Counted from the stretch's first letter, positions 1 through 5,862 are shown. The stretch: 6,610 bases of DNA from an uncultured Collinsella sp. (GCA_934646965.1 CAKUEZ010000111.1:1-6610), one strand, 5' to 3'. Notes: generated by a model from the sequence alone, not told the origin. Program-made: numbers and translations.

Positions 1-114
1 ACCACCGTTGCCCCCGAGGGCCTCACCTGCCCGTACGTGAGCGGCGTGCCCTTCATGACCGGCATGAACCGCGTCGCTGCCGAGAAGGCCGTCCTCGACG
101 TCATGGCTCAGTAG
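1..114 (+). CDS. 3' end of an unidentified protein (5' truncated by window)
   Basis: Frame 1 is open from the first base to a TAG at 112-114 and gives the last 37 residues of a protein, ending in ...AAEKAVLDVMAQ. Codon use is GC-rich (third positions mostly G or C), as expected for a real gene here. The fragment has a Gly/Pro-rich turn (VSGVPFMTG) followed by an amphipathic C-terminal helix rich in Ala, Glu and Lys. I do not recognise the family. A C-terminal cap of a flavin-dependent oxidoreductase or of an aldolase-like enzyme would fit the shape, but this is a guess. It lies 11 bp upstream of the VOC gene on the same strand, so the two are probably co-transcribed. The missing upstream part would settle its identity. 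Confidence 0.6.
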   Translation, partial: TTVAPEGLTCPYVSGVPFMTGMNRVAAEKAVLDVMAQ

Positions 115-125
115 GCGCTGCCTGT

Positions 126-500
126 ATGAGTGAGCAGAACGCCAACCCGGTCGAGCTCTTTGGCATGCGCGTCGCCCATGTGGGCATCAACGCCACCGAT
201 CCGGCCGACGCTCTGGAGATCGCGGAGCTGTTCTCGACGATGATGGGCCTGCCCGTTGTCGAGACCCCGGTTTCGTACTTTAACGATTCGCTGATCGAGG
301 TCATGAAGCAGAACGGCCGTGGTACCAAGGGCCACATCGGCTTTGCCGTCAACGATATCGACGCAGCCGAGAAGTGGTTTGCCGAGCGCGGGCTCGAGGT
401 CAACGAGGAGTCGCGTGCGCTGCTGCCCGACGGTGGCACCAAGCTCGTGTACTTTAAGCGCGAGTTCGCCGGCTTCGCCGTGCATCTGTGCCGCGAGTAG
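126..500 (+). CDS. VOC-family (glyoxalase/bleomycin-resistance fold) protein
   Basis: A 124-residue cytosolic protein with the beta-alpha-beta-beta-beta pattern of the vicinal oxygen chelate superfamily. Strand 1 is VAHVGIN (residues 16-22), a helix follows (about 27-40), then LIEVMK (56-61), GHIGFAVND (69-77), the helix DAAEKWFAERG (79-89) and the closing strands KLVYFK and GFAVHL (106-121). His18, Glu58 and His70 sit where VOC enzymes usually hold metal ligands, and His120 near the end may be a fourth. Relatives of this single-domain type act as lyases, epimerases or isomerases on small oxo-acids or CoA esters. The substrate cannot be read from the sequence. The ATG follows the previous stop by 11 bp and has no clear Shine-Dalgarno, which suggests translational coupling to the upstream gene. 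A strong stem-loop terminator lies 25 bp after the stop. Confidence 0.88.
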   Translation: MSEQNANPVELFGMRVAHVGINATDPADALEIAELFSTMMGLPVVETPVSYFNDSLIEVMKQNGRGTKGHIGFAVNDIDAAEKWFAERGLEVNEESRALLPDGGTKLVYFKREFAGFAVHLCRE

Positions 501-525
501 CGCACAAGCTGCCATAGCTAACGAA

Positions 526-559
526 AAATGGGGTAAGGCCGCGTGGCCTTACCCCATTT
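526..559. terminator. Bidirectional intrinsic terminator-like stem-loop
   Basis: Positions 526-540 and 545-559 are perfect reverse complements: a 15-bp stem (AAATGGGGTAAGGCC and its complement) with a 4-nt GCGT loop. The stem has a GC-rich core, an A-run on its left and an AT-rich stretch (ATTTATTA) on its right, as in a terminator working in both directions. It sits 25 bp after the VOC stop and also faces the end of the convergent histidine kinase operon, so it most likely ends the upstream (+) transcript. Confidence 0.87.
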
Positions 560-592
560 ATTATGGCGAGAGGGTGCCTGGCGGGCTGCCAT

Positions 593-784
593 AAAACGAA
601 GGTGAATGGTTTTCCCGAGAAGTGAACGAGTGAAATCGGACCCCCGAAACATCGACACTTTTATGCTGCAGTTTCCTGCGGTTTCGTCAGGTTTTTCCTG
701 CAGTTTTAGCGCCAAAAAGTGTGGATGCTTCGGGGGTCCAAAATAGGTCGTTCACTTCTCGGGAAAACCATTCACCTTCGTTTT
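593..784 (+). repeat. Long palindromic repeat element, copy 1 (158-bp core plus private arms)
   Basis: This 192-bp segment folds on itself. Positions 593-629 pair perfectly with 748-784 (37 bp). After a symmetrical 8-nt internal loop on each side (630-637 and 740-747), 638-662 pairs with 715-739 with two mismatches. The centre holds smaller inverted pairs: CTGCAG at 666-671 and 698-703, and CCTG/CAGG at 675-678 and 688-691. The core 610-767 (TTTTCCCGAG ... CTCGGGAAAA) recurs at 5548-5705 in the same orientation and at exactly the same length. The first 53 bases match at 49 positions and the last 53 at 45. The outer 17-bp arms (593-609 and 768-784) are complementary to each other but absent from the second copy. 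It contains no convincing gene. It lies between convergent genes, starting 15 bp past the histidine kinase stop. A non-autonomous mobile element (MITE-like) or a structured RNA family are both possible. Confidence 0.9.
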
Positions 785-798
785 GCGAGAGGCGCCCC

Positions 799-2094
799 CT
801 ATCGCGGCAGGCGTATCGTAAAGCGGCTGCCGACGCCTTCAACCGAGGTCACGCCGATGACGCCGCCGTGGCTGTCGACGATCCACTTGGCAATGGCAAG
901 TCCCAGGCCCGAACCCTGCGCGCCGGCATCACGTGCGTTGTCGGCGCGGTAGAACCGTTCGAACGCGTGGGCTGCGGACTCCTGGTTCATGCCGATACCC
1001 TCGTCCTCAACACTTATGTCGATCGAGCCCGCTCCCGCATCCGGTGTTGCGCCAAACGTGATAGTCGAACCCGCGTCCGAATACTTGGCGGCATTTTGTA
1101 CGATCACGCGCAGCGCCTGCTTCACGAGCGCGACATCGACCGACGCGTCGCAGCGCGGGTCGCTGGCAAGCGAGACATCGTACGCCAGGCGGTACGCATG
1201 CCCAGAATCAATCATCTGCGACTCCTCGCACACCTCGTCGATCAGCGCAGCCAGGTTGGTATCCGCGCGCCGCAGTACGGTGCGGCCGGCATCTCCGCGC
1301 GCCAAAAACAGCAGCTGCTCCACAAGTTCTTGCATGTGCTCGCTTTCAGCCTTGAGCGAGGCGATGGATTCCGCCAGTACGTCCGGGTCGTCTTTGCCCC
1401 AGCGGTCGAGCATGTTCACGTAGCCCTGGATCACCGCGATAGGCGTGCGCAGCTCATGGCTTGCGTCGTTGACAAAGCGCATCTGCTGGAGTTTGGCCTC
1501 TTGCATTTGGCGCAGCAGGCGGTTGAGCGCGACCTCGATGCTCGCCAGGTCGGCGTCGCCGGTGGTGACGCTCGGCGAGTCGACGCTTGCACGCTCGATG
1601 GCCTGCTCGAGCGTTTCCATCTTGCCGCCGGCGAGCTGCATGCGGCCGAGCTCGTCCACACGCAGGGCCAGGTCGTTGAGCGGTGCCATGGTGCGGCGCA
1701 CGCGGCGGGCGCCGCCGAGCATGTCGAGCACGCTGATGACCTGCCAGCCTGCAACGACAAGGTAGAGAGGCCACAGCGCCATGAGGTCCTGCGCAAGAGG
1801 GAAGGTCTTAGTGGTGCGCGCAAGCTCGACGGTATAGGTAAACGTGGTCAAGTCCCAGCCGCGCGCGGGTGCCAACGACATGGCGCGAACGGTGCCGCCG
1901 GGAATCCAGCCTGCGGTAAACGTGCCGTCGGGCAGCGTCTGGTTGTAGCCAAACACGAGAATCGCCGCCGCAACAACCAGCAGCAACAGATCCAGCCAAA
2001 TGTAGCTCACCAAGCGGCGCCACATGTAGCTCCAGTTGATGGCGCGGGCGATGGAGGTGACGCGCCTGGTCTCGGCGTTACGCGCGGCAGACAT
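799..2094 (-). CDS. Sensor histidine kinase of a two-component system
   Basis: A 431-residue membrane-bound HisKA/HATPase_c kinase that would autophosphorylate and pass the phosphate to the regulator encoded just upstream. From the ATG at 2094 it has a short cytoplasmic N-terminus, TM helix 1 (about residues 31-49), a small extracytoplasmic loop of about 55 residues, TM helix 2 (about 105-124) and a HAMP-like linker. The H-box DASHELRTP follows with phospho-acceptor His213, then the N-box VQNAAKYS (Asn334), the G1 box DEGIG (364-368), the F-box ERFYRADNAR and the G2 box GSGLGL (394-399). It ends in the usual IRLPR motif. The frame stays open up to 2235, but that extension lies inside the regulator gene and is not conserved-looking. 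ATG 2094 is preceded by a G-rich site (GGGGTGGG) and overlaps the regulator stop by 17 bp, typical of coupled RR-HK pairs. The signal cannot be inferred because the sensor loop is short and without a known domain. Confidence 0.95.
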   Translation of the reverse strand: MSAARNAETRRVTSIARAINWSYMWRRLVSYIWLDLLLLVVAAAILVFGYNQTLPDGTFTAGWIPGGTVRAMSLAPARGWDLTTFTYTVELARTTKTFPLAQDLMALWPLYLVVAGWQVISVLDMLGGARRVRRTMAPLNDLALRVDELGRMQLAGGKMETLEQAIERASVDSPSVTTGDADLASIEVALNRLLRQMQEAKLQQMRFVNDASHELRTPIAVIQGYVNMLDRWGKDDPDVLAESIASLKAESEHMQELVEQLLFLARGDAGRTVLRRADTNLAALIDEVCEESQMIDSGHAYRLAYDVSLASDPRCDASVDVALVKQALRVIVQNAAKYSDAGSTITFGATPDAGAGSIDISVEDEGIGMNQESAAHAFERFYRADNARDAGAQGSGLGLAIAKWIVDSHGGVIGVTSVEGVGSRFTIRLPR

Positions 2095-2860
2095 AGCCCA
2101 CCCCGCGCACGGTCTGGATGATGCGGGCGCTGCCGGCGTCCTCGATTTTGGCGCGCAGATGCGCGATGTGCACGTCGACGTTGTTGGTGTCGCCCACGTA
2201 TTCGTAGCCCAATGCCTCGTGCGCAATGCGCTCACGCGTGAGCACGGTGCCGGCGTGTGCCATAAGCAGGGCGAGGACGTCGAACTCGCGGGCGGTCAGC
2301 ACGATGGGCGATCCGCTGACTGTGGCCTCGCGGCGGTCGGGATCGAGCGCGACTGAGCCCACGGTGAGCGCGGCGGGGGAGGGTGCGGCGGCCGGAGCCG
2401 AGCCGCCAGCCGGGGGCATCGCGGTGGCAGCCGCAGCCGCGCCGCCTGCCGCGCAGGTGCCGGTCCCAACGCCACCCGCACCCGAAGCCGCCCGCACGGC
2501 CTCCGCGCGCTTCAGCGCCACGCGGATTCGTGCGAACAGCTCCTCAATGGCAAACGGCTTGGTCAGGTAATCGTCGGCACCGGCGTCGAGCCCGGCTACC
2601 TTGTCCATCACGGCGTCGCGCGCGGTGACCATAATCACTGGCACATCCTTGTGCTTGCGGACGCGCCGCAGCACTTCCATGCCGTTGAGCTGCGGCAACA
2701 GCACATCGAGCAGAATCAGATCGTAGTCGCGCTCCAGCGCCAGGTCCACGGCGGTGCGGCCGTCGGCGGCGTGCTCCACCTGGTAGCCCTCGTGCTCCAG
2801 CTCGAGCGTCACAAAGCGGGCGATTTTCTCCTCGTCCTCTACGATCAGAATTCGTGCCAT
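2078..2860 (-). CDS. OmpR/PhoB-family response regulator
   Basis: A 260-residue DNA-binding regulator. The N-terminal receiver (residues 1 to about 118) has the acidic pocket around Asp9/Glu10, phospho-acceptor Asp52 in LLDVLLPQLNG, Thr79 in VTARD and Lys101 in LTKPF. The C-terminal winged helix (about 165-260) has the family's LTAREFDVLALLM, the recognition region TNNVDVHIAHLRAKIE and the end motif IQTVRGVGYV. It should bind promoter DNA as a dimer when phosphorylated by the kinase encoded downstream. The linker between domains (about 121-165) is unusually long and consists almost wholly of Ala, Gly and Pro, whereas most family members have a short charged linker. The ATG at 2860 has a G-rich ribosome site (GGGGGC) and lies 18 bp after the stop of the DUF4342 gene. 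Target genes are unknown. Autoregulation of the operon is common for this family but is not shown here. Confidence 0.96.
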   Translation of the reverse strand: MARILIVEDEEKIARFVTLELEHEGYQVEHAADGRTAVDLALERDYDLILLDVLLPQLNGMEVLRRVRKHKDVPVIMVTARDAVMDKVAGLDAGADDYLTKPFAIEELFARIRVALKRAEAVRAASGAGGVGTGTCAAGGAAAAATAMPPAGGSAPAAAPSPAALTVGSVALDPDRREATVSGSPIVLTAREFDVLALLMAHAGTVLTRERIAHEALGYEYVGDTNNVDVHIAHLRAKIEDAGSARIIQTVRGVGYVCRA

Positions 2861-2878
2861 ACGTGCCCCCGTCTGCGA

Positions 2879-3421
2879 TTACTTGTCGTCGTTCAGATTT
2901 TGCTTGATATCGTCCGCGGCATCGGCGGCGTGATCCATCAGGGTGTTGATGCTGCCGGGCACGTCGCCGTCGCTATCGATGCGGTAGCGCATGCCAAAGA
3001 ACAGGCCAAGCAACATCAGCCAAATCGTGGCGCCCCAGGCAAACAGCGCGATGATGGGGATCAGGATGGGGATGTTGAGGATGATGACGTCGCGGCGCGT
3101 GGCGACAAACTTGGTCTCCAGGCTCAGGCGGAAGAGCTTTTTGAGGTACTCCCACACGCTGTCCATCTTTTTGGAAAAGTCGGTCTTTTCGCTCGACTTC
3201 TCGTAGGCGGCCTGCGCGGCGACCATCTCGGCCGAGGGCTCGTCGACCGGCTCGGACTCGGTGGCGGCGTGCGCCGACGTGGCTTGCGTCTTGCCCTGCG
3301 ACTCGAGCCAAATGATGGCGTCCAGAACGTTGCCGTCGGTGGCGTCGAGCGCGGCCTTGGCATCGGTGTAGCTCACGTTGCACTTGGTGCGGATGGTTTC
3401 AACTTTTTCGAGGTCGTCCAT
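2879..3421 (-). CDS. DUF4342 membrane protein with N-terminal UBA-like domain
   Basis: A 180-residue protein and the first gene of the operon. Residues 1-42 form a UBA/TS-N-like three-helix unit of the kind found in EF-Ts and NAC (VSYTDAKAALDATDGNVLDAIIWLE, split here by the pattern ..DAKAAL..TDGNVLDAI..). A polar acidic linker follows (45-85), then the DUF4342 region (about 88-148): a basic amphipathic stretch, a short strand and a long hydrophobic segment (112-143) ending in GLFFGMRYRI. The tail (150-180) is acidic. It is probably anchored in the cytoplasmic membrane by one helix or a hairpin. The molecular function of this family is not established. The ATG at 3421 has a good ribosome site (AAAGGA, 8-10 nt upstream). 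The stop lies 18 bp before the response regulator start, so it is very likely co-transcribed and may modulate the two-component pair. Confidence 0.88.
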   Translation of the reverse strand: MDDLEKVETIRTKCNVSYTDAKAALDATDGNVLDAIIWLESQGKTQATSAHAATESEPVDEPSAEMVAAQAAYEKSSEKTDFSKKMDSVWEYLKKLFRLSLETKFVATRRDVIILNIPILIPIIALFAWGATIWLMLLGLFFGMRYRIDSDGDVPGSINTLMDHAADAADDIKQNLNDDK

Positions 3422-3539
3422 GACCTGTCCTTTCGTTCGATGGGCGCGGCGCCGGGCGATCTGCCCGGGCGCGAGCGTTGCGTTCGGCGGCCTGCGTTGC
3501 GCGGCGCCGCCCCGCCCTTGGTCGAACTCTATAGTGCAG

Positions 3540-3567
3540 GTTATAGATTAAGCGATTCTTGAGCCAA
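3540..3567 (-). promoter_or_regulatory. Possible sigma-70 promoter of the DUF4342-RR-HK operon
   Basis: Read on the minus strand, TTGGCT (3562-3567) and TATAAC (3540-3545) are separated by 16 bp, which is near-consensus for a vegetative promoter. A short inverted repeat, CTATA (3529-3533) with TATAG (3542-3546), overlaps the -10 and could be a regulator site. The transcript would have a leader of about 110 nt before the ATG at 3421. This was assigned by eye only. Confidence 0.35.
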
Positions 3568-3658
3568 GATTAATGTTGGATGAGTTTTTGGGTGGGGCGG
3601 AAGGCAAGCGCGCGGGGCGCCCGGAGCTCAGGCGTAAATTTGTGTCCGCACGGCGAGA

Positions 3659-3664
3659 TATACT
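3659..3664 (+). promoter_or_regulatory. Possible -10 box of the phosphatase promoter
   Basis: TATACT matches the -10 consensus at five of six positions in otherwise GC-rich sequence, upstream of the phosphatase. The -35 is weak: TAAATT at 3635-3640 has 18-bp spacing. Transcription would start near 3671, leaving a leader of about 110 nt. Confidence 0.35.
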
Positions 3665-3769
3665 TTTAACCATGTTGATGGGCGTGACAGGGCAAAGTTG
3701 CCCGCCGCCCGCGAAATCAGATGGGCCGCCGTGCCGCATGGCGCAAACGAGCGGGGTCCCAACGCAAAC

Positions 3770-3776
3770 AGGAGGT
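3770..3776 (+). promoter_or_regulatory. Ribosome binding site fixing a GTG start
   Basis: AGGAGGT is a near-perfect Shine-Dalgarno, 5 nt before the GTG at 3782. It rules out both the upstream in-frame ATG at 3698, which would place the ribosome site inside the coding sequence, and the downstream ATG at 3797, which would cut off the first strand of the phosphatase fold. Confidence 0.85.
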
Positions 3777-3781
3777 CATAC

Positions 3782-4543
3782 GTGCATATCTACGCTATGA
3801 GTGACATTCATGGATGCTTGGACGCCTTTAAGGCATCGCTTTCCACCATCGACCTCGATGCCGAGGATTTCAAGCTGGTTCTACTTGGCGATTACTGCGA
3901 CCGAGGTCCCGATTCGCTCGGGGTCTTTGAGCTCGTCATGGACCTGCAAAAGCGCTACGGCAATCGTGTCGTGGCGCTGCGCGGCAACCACGAGGAGATG
4001 TTTCTCGAGTACATTGACGAGGTGAAAGATCCCAATTTTACGCAGGCATGGATACTTGCTGACAGCAATCTGGCAACGGCCAAGAGCTTCCTAGATGCCG
4101 AGGCATTCAAGCACGTCAAGCACCTTTTGAGGCTCAGGAAGTTCGAGGAGGCTTACGCCTATACGGTTGAGCGTATGAAGGCCGAGCACGCGGACGTCAT
4201 CGCGTGGGTCCGCAAGCTCCCCTACTTTTACGAGAGCCCCTTCGGCCAGGTCTTTGTGCATGCCGGCATTGACGAGGAAGCTGGGAGCTACTGGAAGATG
4301 GGAACGCCTACCGAGTCGTTTACCATGATGCCGCCCGATTACGTGGGACGCAAGCTCTATCTGGACGTTATCGCCGGGCACATCAACACCGAGGCGGTCT
4401 CGGGCATTGCAGGCTACCGCGGTATCTGGCACGACGGTGCCAGCCATTTCTACATCGACGGGAACGTCATGGAGCACGGCGAGGTCGCCGTGCTGAGCTA
4501 CGACTCGGAGACAGGGAAGTACGGCGGGCAAGGGCTGGAGTAG
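3782..4543 (+). CDS. PPP-type calcineurin-like metallophosphatase
   Basis: A 253-residue cytosolic phosphatase starting at GTG. It carries the complete bimetal-site signature of the PPP branch of the calcineurin superfamily: SDIHG (Asp8, His10), GDYCDRG (Asp37, Asp40, Arg41), RGNHEE (Asn69, His70), VHAGI (His160) and AGHINT (His200). The GDxxDRG and GNHE pair groups it with bacterial protein serine/threonine phosphatases and symmetrical Ap4A hydrolases (ApaH), not with the simpler nucleases. The substrate is therefore either a phosphoprotein or a dinucleotide polyphosphate, and the sequence does not decide which. An insertion of about 70 residues between the GNHE and HAG motifs (roughly 75-150) is helical and probably forms a cap. 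The gene has its own leader and is transcribed away from the two-component operon. The gene downstream is convergent. Confidence 0.93.
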   Translation: MHIYAMSDIHGCLDAFKASLSTIDLDAEDFKLVLLGDYCDRGPDSLGVFELVMDLQKRYGNRVVALRGNHEEMFLEYIDEVKDPNFTQAWILADSNLATAKSFLDAEAFKHVKHLLRLRKFEEAYAYTVERMKAEHADVIAWVRKLPYFYESPFGQVFVHAGIDEEAGSYWKMGTPTESFTMMPPDYVGRKLYLDVIAGHINTEAVSGIAGYRGIWHDGASHFYIDGNVMEHGEVAVLSYDSETGKYGGQGLE

Positions 4544-4594
4544 GCTGCGGGCGTTGAGAAGCCAGGGATGCTGTCGTTGCGGCGAAACAATGGC

Positions 4595-5404
4595 TTACTG
4601 GGCGTTCTCGCTCGCTAGCTTGCCCGTTAGTGCTTTTTCGATCCAATCCATCATGGGTGCGGAGTGAGGCGGGATTCCTCCCATAGACTTGTCCTGATTA
4701 ATATTAACGACCCTCAGCACACGGCAATACGTTCCGCGCACCTTTTCCCACCCCAAGCGAAGATGCCTCTTATTTAAATCTCCTTTATCGTATCGGCTGA
4801 GGTATGGATAAAGGCTATGACATTCGTGCCGATCGTTGCTCAAGGCATGAGCGACATCAAGGAATGCAAGTAGGGAGATAAGCACATGCCACTGCTGGTT
4901 TAAAACCCGCTTACCTTTTTCGTCGACAATAAAGGGGTCAAAGGCATTGATTTTTGCAACTATGCTTTTATCGAAGCGAAAGTGGTACTGTTTTTGATTG
5001 TCGGTGAGGCACCTGAGCGCAAGATAAAAGGCTGCGTTTTCTGGGTGTTTTTTCATTGCTTTAATTGTCGGTTTGAGTTTTTTTGCCCGTCTGATTTTGC
5101 TCCATTCAGTTTCGCACCAATCGTCCCACGTGTCTCCTCTGAGGGCGGATTCCATTGCATCGAGTTCGCTGTTGCCAAACTGATTTAGGGCGACTATAGC
5201 GTTGCCCAGCGTCTCTGCATCGTCAGTGCTATCAGGACTTTTAGAAACACTCCCACGGGGATTATTGCACCATCCAATGAAGTCCTTGACGTCTATTGGG
5301 TTGCTATGTGGCTTTTCGATCGGGGATGCACTGTTGCGTGCGCTGCCGACACGGTTGAAAAAGTCCTGGATGTCGTTCAAACTGGCGAGCTTGTCTTCGT
5401 CCAT
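4595..5404 (-). CDS. Hypothetical protein, AT-richer than its surroundings
   Basis: A 269-residue soluble protein that I do not recognise. The ATG at 5404 has a good ribosome site (AAAGGA, about 8 nt upstream), which supports a real gene. No membrane segment or signal peptide is visible. The N-terminal third (1-85) is polar with low predicted order (SARNSASPIEKPHSNP, then Ser/Asp-rich). Residues about 88-160 look helical and charged (WDDWCETEWSKIRRAKKLKPTIKAMKK). A hydrophobic helix follows (HVLISLLAFLDVAHAL, about 168-183), then a region rich in His, Tyr and Arg (RHECHSLYPYLSRYDKGD) and a basic stretch ending in a short helix. Sample blocks of 60 bases here are 38-50% GC, against over 70% in the histidine kinase gene, and codon choice is relaxed (many TTT, AAA, ATT). 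This and its isolation between two phosphatases suggest horizontal acquisition. Confidence 0.75.
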   Translation of the reverse strand: MDEDKLASLNDIQDFFNRVGSARNSASPIEKPHSNPIDVKDFIGWCNNPRGSVSKSPDSTDDAETLGNAIVALNQFGNSELDAMESALRGDTWDDWCETEWSKIRRAKKLKPTIKAMKKHPENAAFYLALRCLTDNQKQYHFRFDKSIVAKINAFDPFIVDEKGKRVLNQQWHVLISLLAFLDVAHALSNDRHECHSLYPYLSRYDKGDLNKRHLRLGWEKVRGTYCRVLRVVNINQDKSMGGIPPHSAPMMDWIEKALTGKLASENAQ

Positions 5405-5490
5405 AACTGGATTCCTTTCTCATCAGGAAACATGTCTCATTATAGGCATGCCTGCGGTCGTAGCGGCTAGGAACGCTAGCACTAGTGAGG

Positions 5491-5524
5491 GTTCCAGAGA
5501 AGGTGAAAGACGGGCTCTCGGAAC
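5491..5524. other. Imperfect hairpin upstream of repeat copy 2
   Basis: GTTCCAGAG (5491-5499) can pair with CTCTCGGAAC (5515-5524), giving two short stems around one bulged base and a loop of about 15 nt. No T-run follows on either strand, so it is not an obvious terminator. It could be an operator or chance pairing. Confidence 0.3.
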
Positions 5525-5533
5525 AGCCAAGAA

Positions 5534-5719
5534 TCAAGGTCTAATACTTTTCCCGAGAAGTGAACGAGCGAAATCGGATCCCCGAAGCATCGACACTTTG
5601 AGGGTACCGTTTCCTGCGGCTTCAATGCTGGAATCTAGCGATTTTGTCGTCGAAAAATGCGGATGCTTCAGGGGTCCAAAAACAGGCGTTCACTTCGCGG
5701 GAAAAGTATTAGACCTCGA
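5534..5719 (+). repeat. Long palindromic repeat element, copy 2 (158-bp core plus private arms)
   Basis: Second copy of the element at 593-784, in the same orientation. Positions 5537-5566 pair with 5687-5716 with a single mismatch, and pairing resumes outwards to 5534/5719 after one more. After an internal loop of about 9 nt on each side, 5576-5599 pairs imperfectly with the strand ending at 5677. The core 5548-5705 is 158 bp, the same length as copy 1. Its left end differs at only 4 of 53 bases, its right end at 8 of 53, and its middle is diverged except for TTTCCTGCGG. The outer arms (AGGTCTAATAC and its complement, 5537-5547 and 5706-5716) bear no resemblance to those of copy 1. The inner stem has more mismatches than in copy 1, so this copy looks older. 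It lies between divergent genes, next to the AT-rich hypothetical gene. Confidence 0.88.
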
Positions 5720-5862
5720 TAGCGGGGGATGGGGTGCCGGTGCAAAACGGCGTCAAGGGTTGGTCGAGCAGGCGGTTTCTCAATTGATGTCCGCACGACA
5801 TGTGACACTTAACCTGTCGCCATGCTCCGTCGCGGTGACGTGAATTCAAGCAACGACCCTCT

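Larger units (their letters stand above)
3422..3781. other. Divergent control region between the TCS operon and the phosphatase
   Basis: These 360 bp hold no convincing gene. The left part (3422-3528) would be the leader of the minus-strand operon and is extremely GC-rich, with a small stem-loop (CCGGGC GATCT GCCCGG, 3452-3468). The middle (3529-3600) is AT-richer and carries the likely promoter facing left. The right part carries a TATACT box at 3659-3664 facing right, then a leader of about 110 nt with a small hairpin (GGGCAAAGTTGCCC, 3690-3703) and the phosphatase ribosome site. No riboswitch class was recognised. Confidence 0.6.

Noticed and set aside
518..715. Small open frame on the minus strand within repeat copy 1
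   Set aside because: It runs through the hairpin arms and the terminator and shows no protein-like composition. The symmetry of the DNA explains the sequence.
593..784. Retron, CRISPR or group II intron RNA
   Set aside because: The long hairpin could suggest a retron-type RNA, but there is no reverse transcriptase gene nearby, no regularly spaced repeat array and no intron domain V-like motif. The second copy also stands alone.
566..792. GCGAGAGG directly repeated at 566-573 and 785-792, flanking repeat copy 1
   Set aside because: It could be a target duplication, but the left copy is 19 bp away from the palindrome while the right one abuts it, and copy 2 shows no equivalent. Chance is likely at 8 bp in this composition.
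721..2121. 466-codon open frame on the + strand, antisense to the histidine kinase
   Set aside because: The opposite strand encodes a complete kinase with all catalytic boxes. In very GC-rich genes an antisense frame often stays open by chance. The product is rich in Arg, His and Ala and has no recognisable domain.
2095..2235. 47-residue N-terminal extension of the histidine kinase
   Set aside because: It lies wholly within the response regulator gene and is an out-of-frame reading of its conserved DNA-binding domain. The ATG at 2094 gives the usual short overlap.
2651..3562. 303-codon open frame on the + strand across the regulator and DUF4342 genes
   Set aside because: It covers parts of two convincing minus-strand genes and their promoter region, has no good ribosome site and gives a low-complexity product.
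5202..5843. 213-codon open frame on the + strand running through repeat copy 2
   Set aside because: It starts antisense to the hypothetical gene and passes through a palindromic repeat. It has no ribosome site and no protein-like features.
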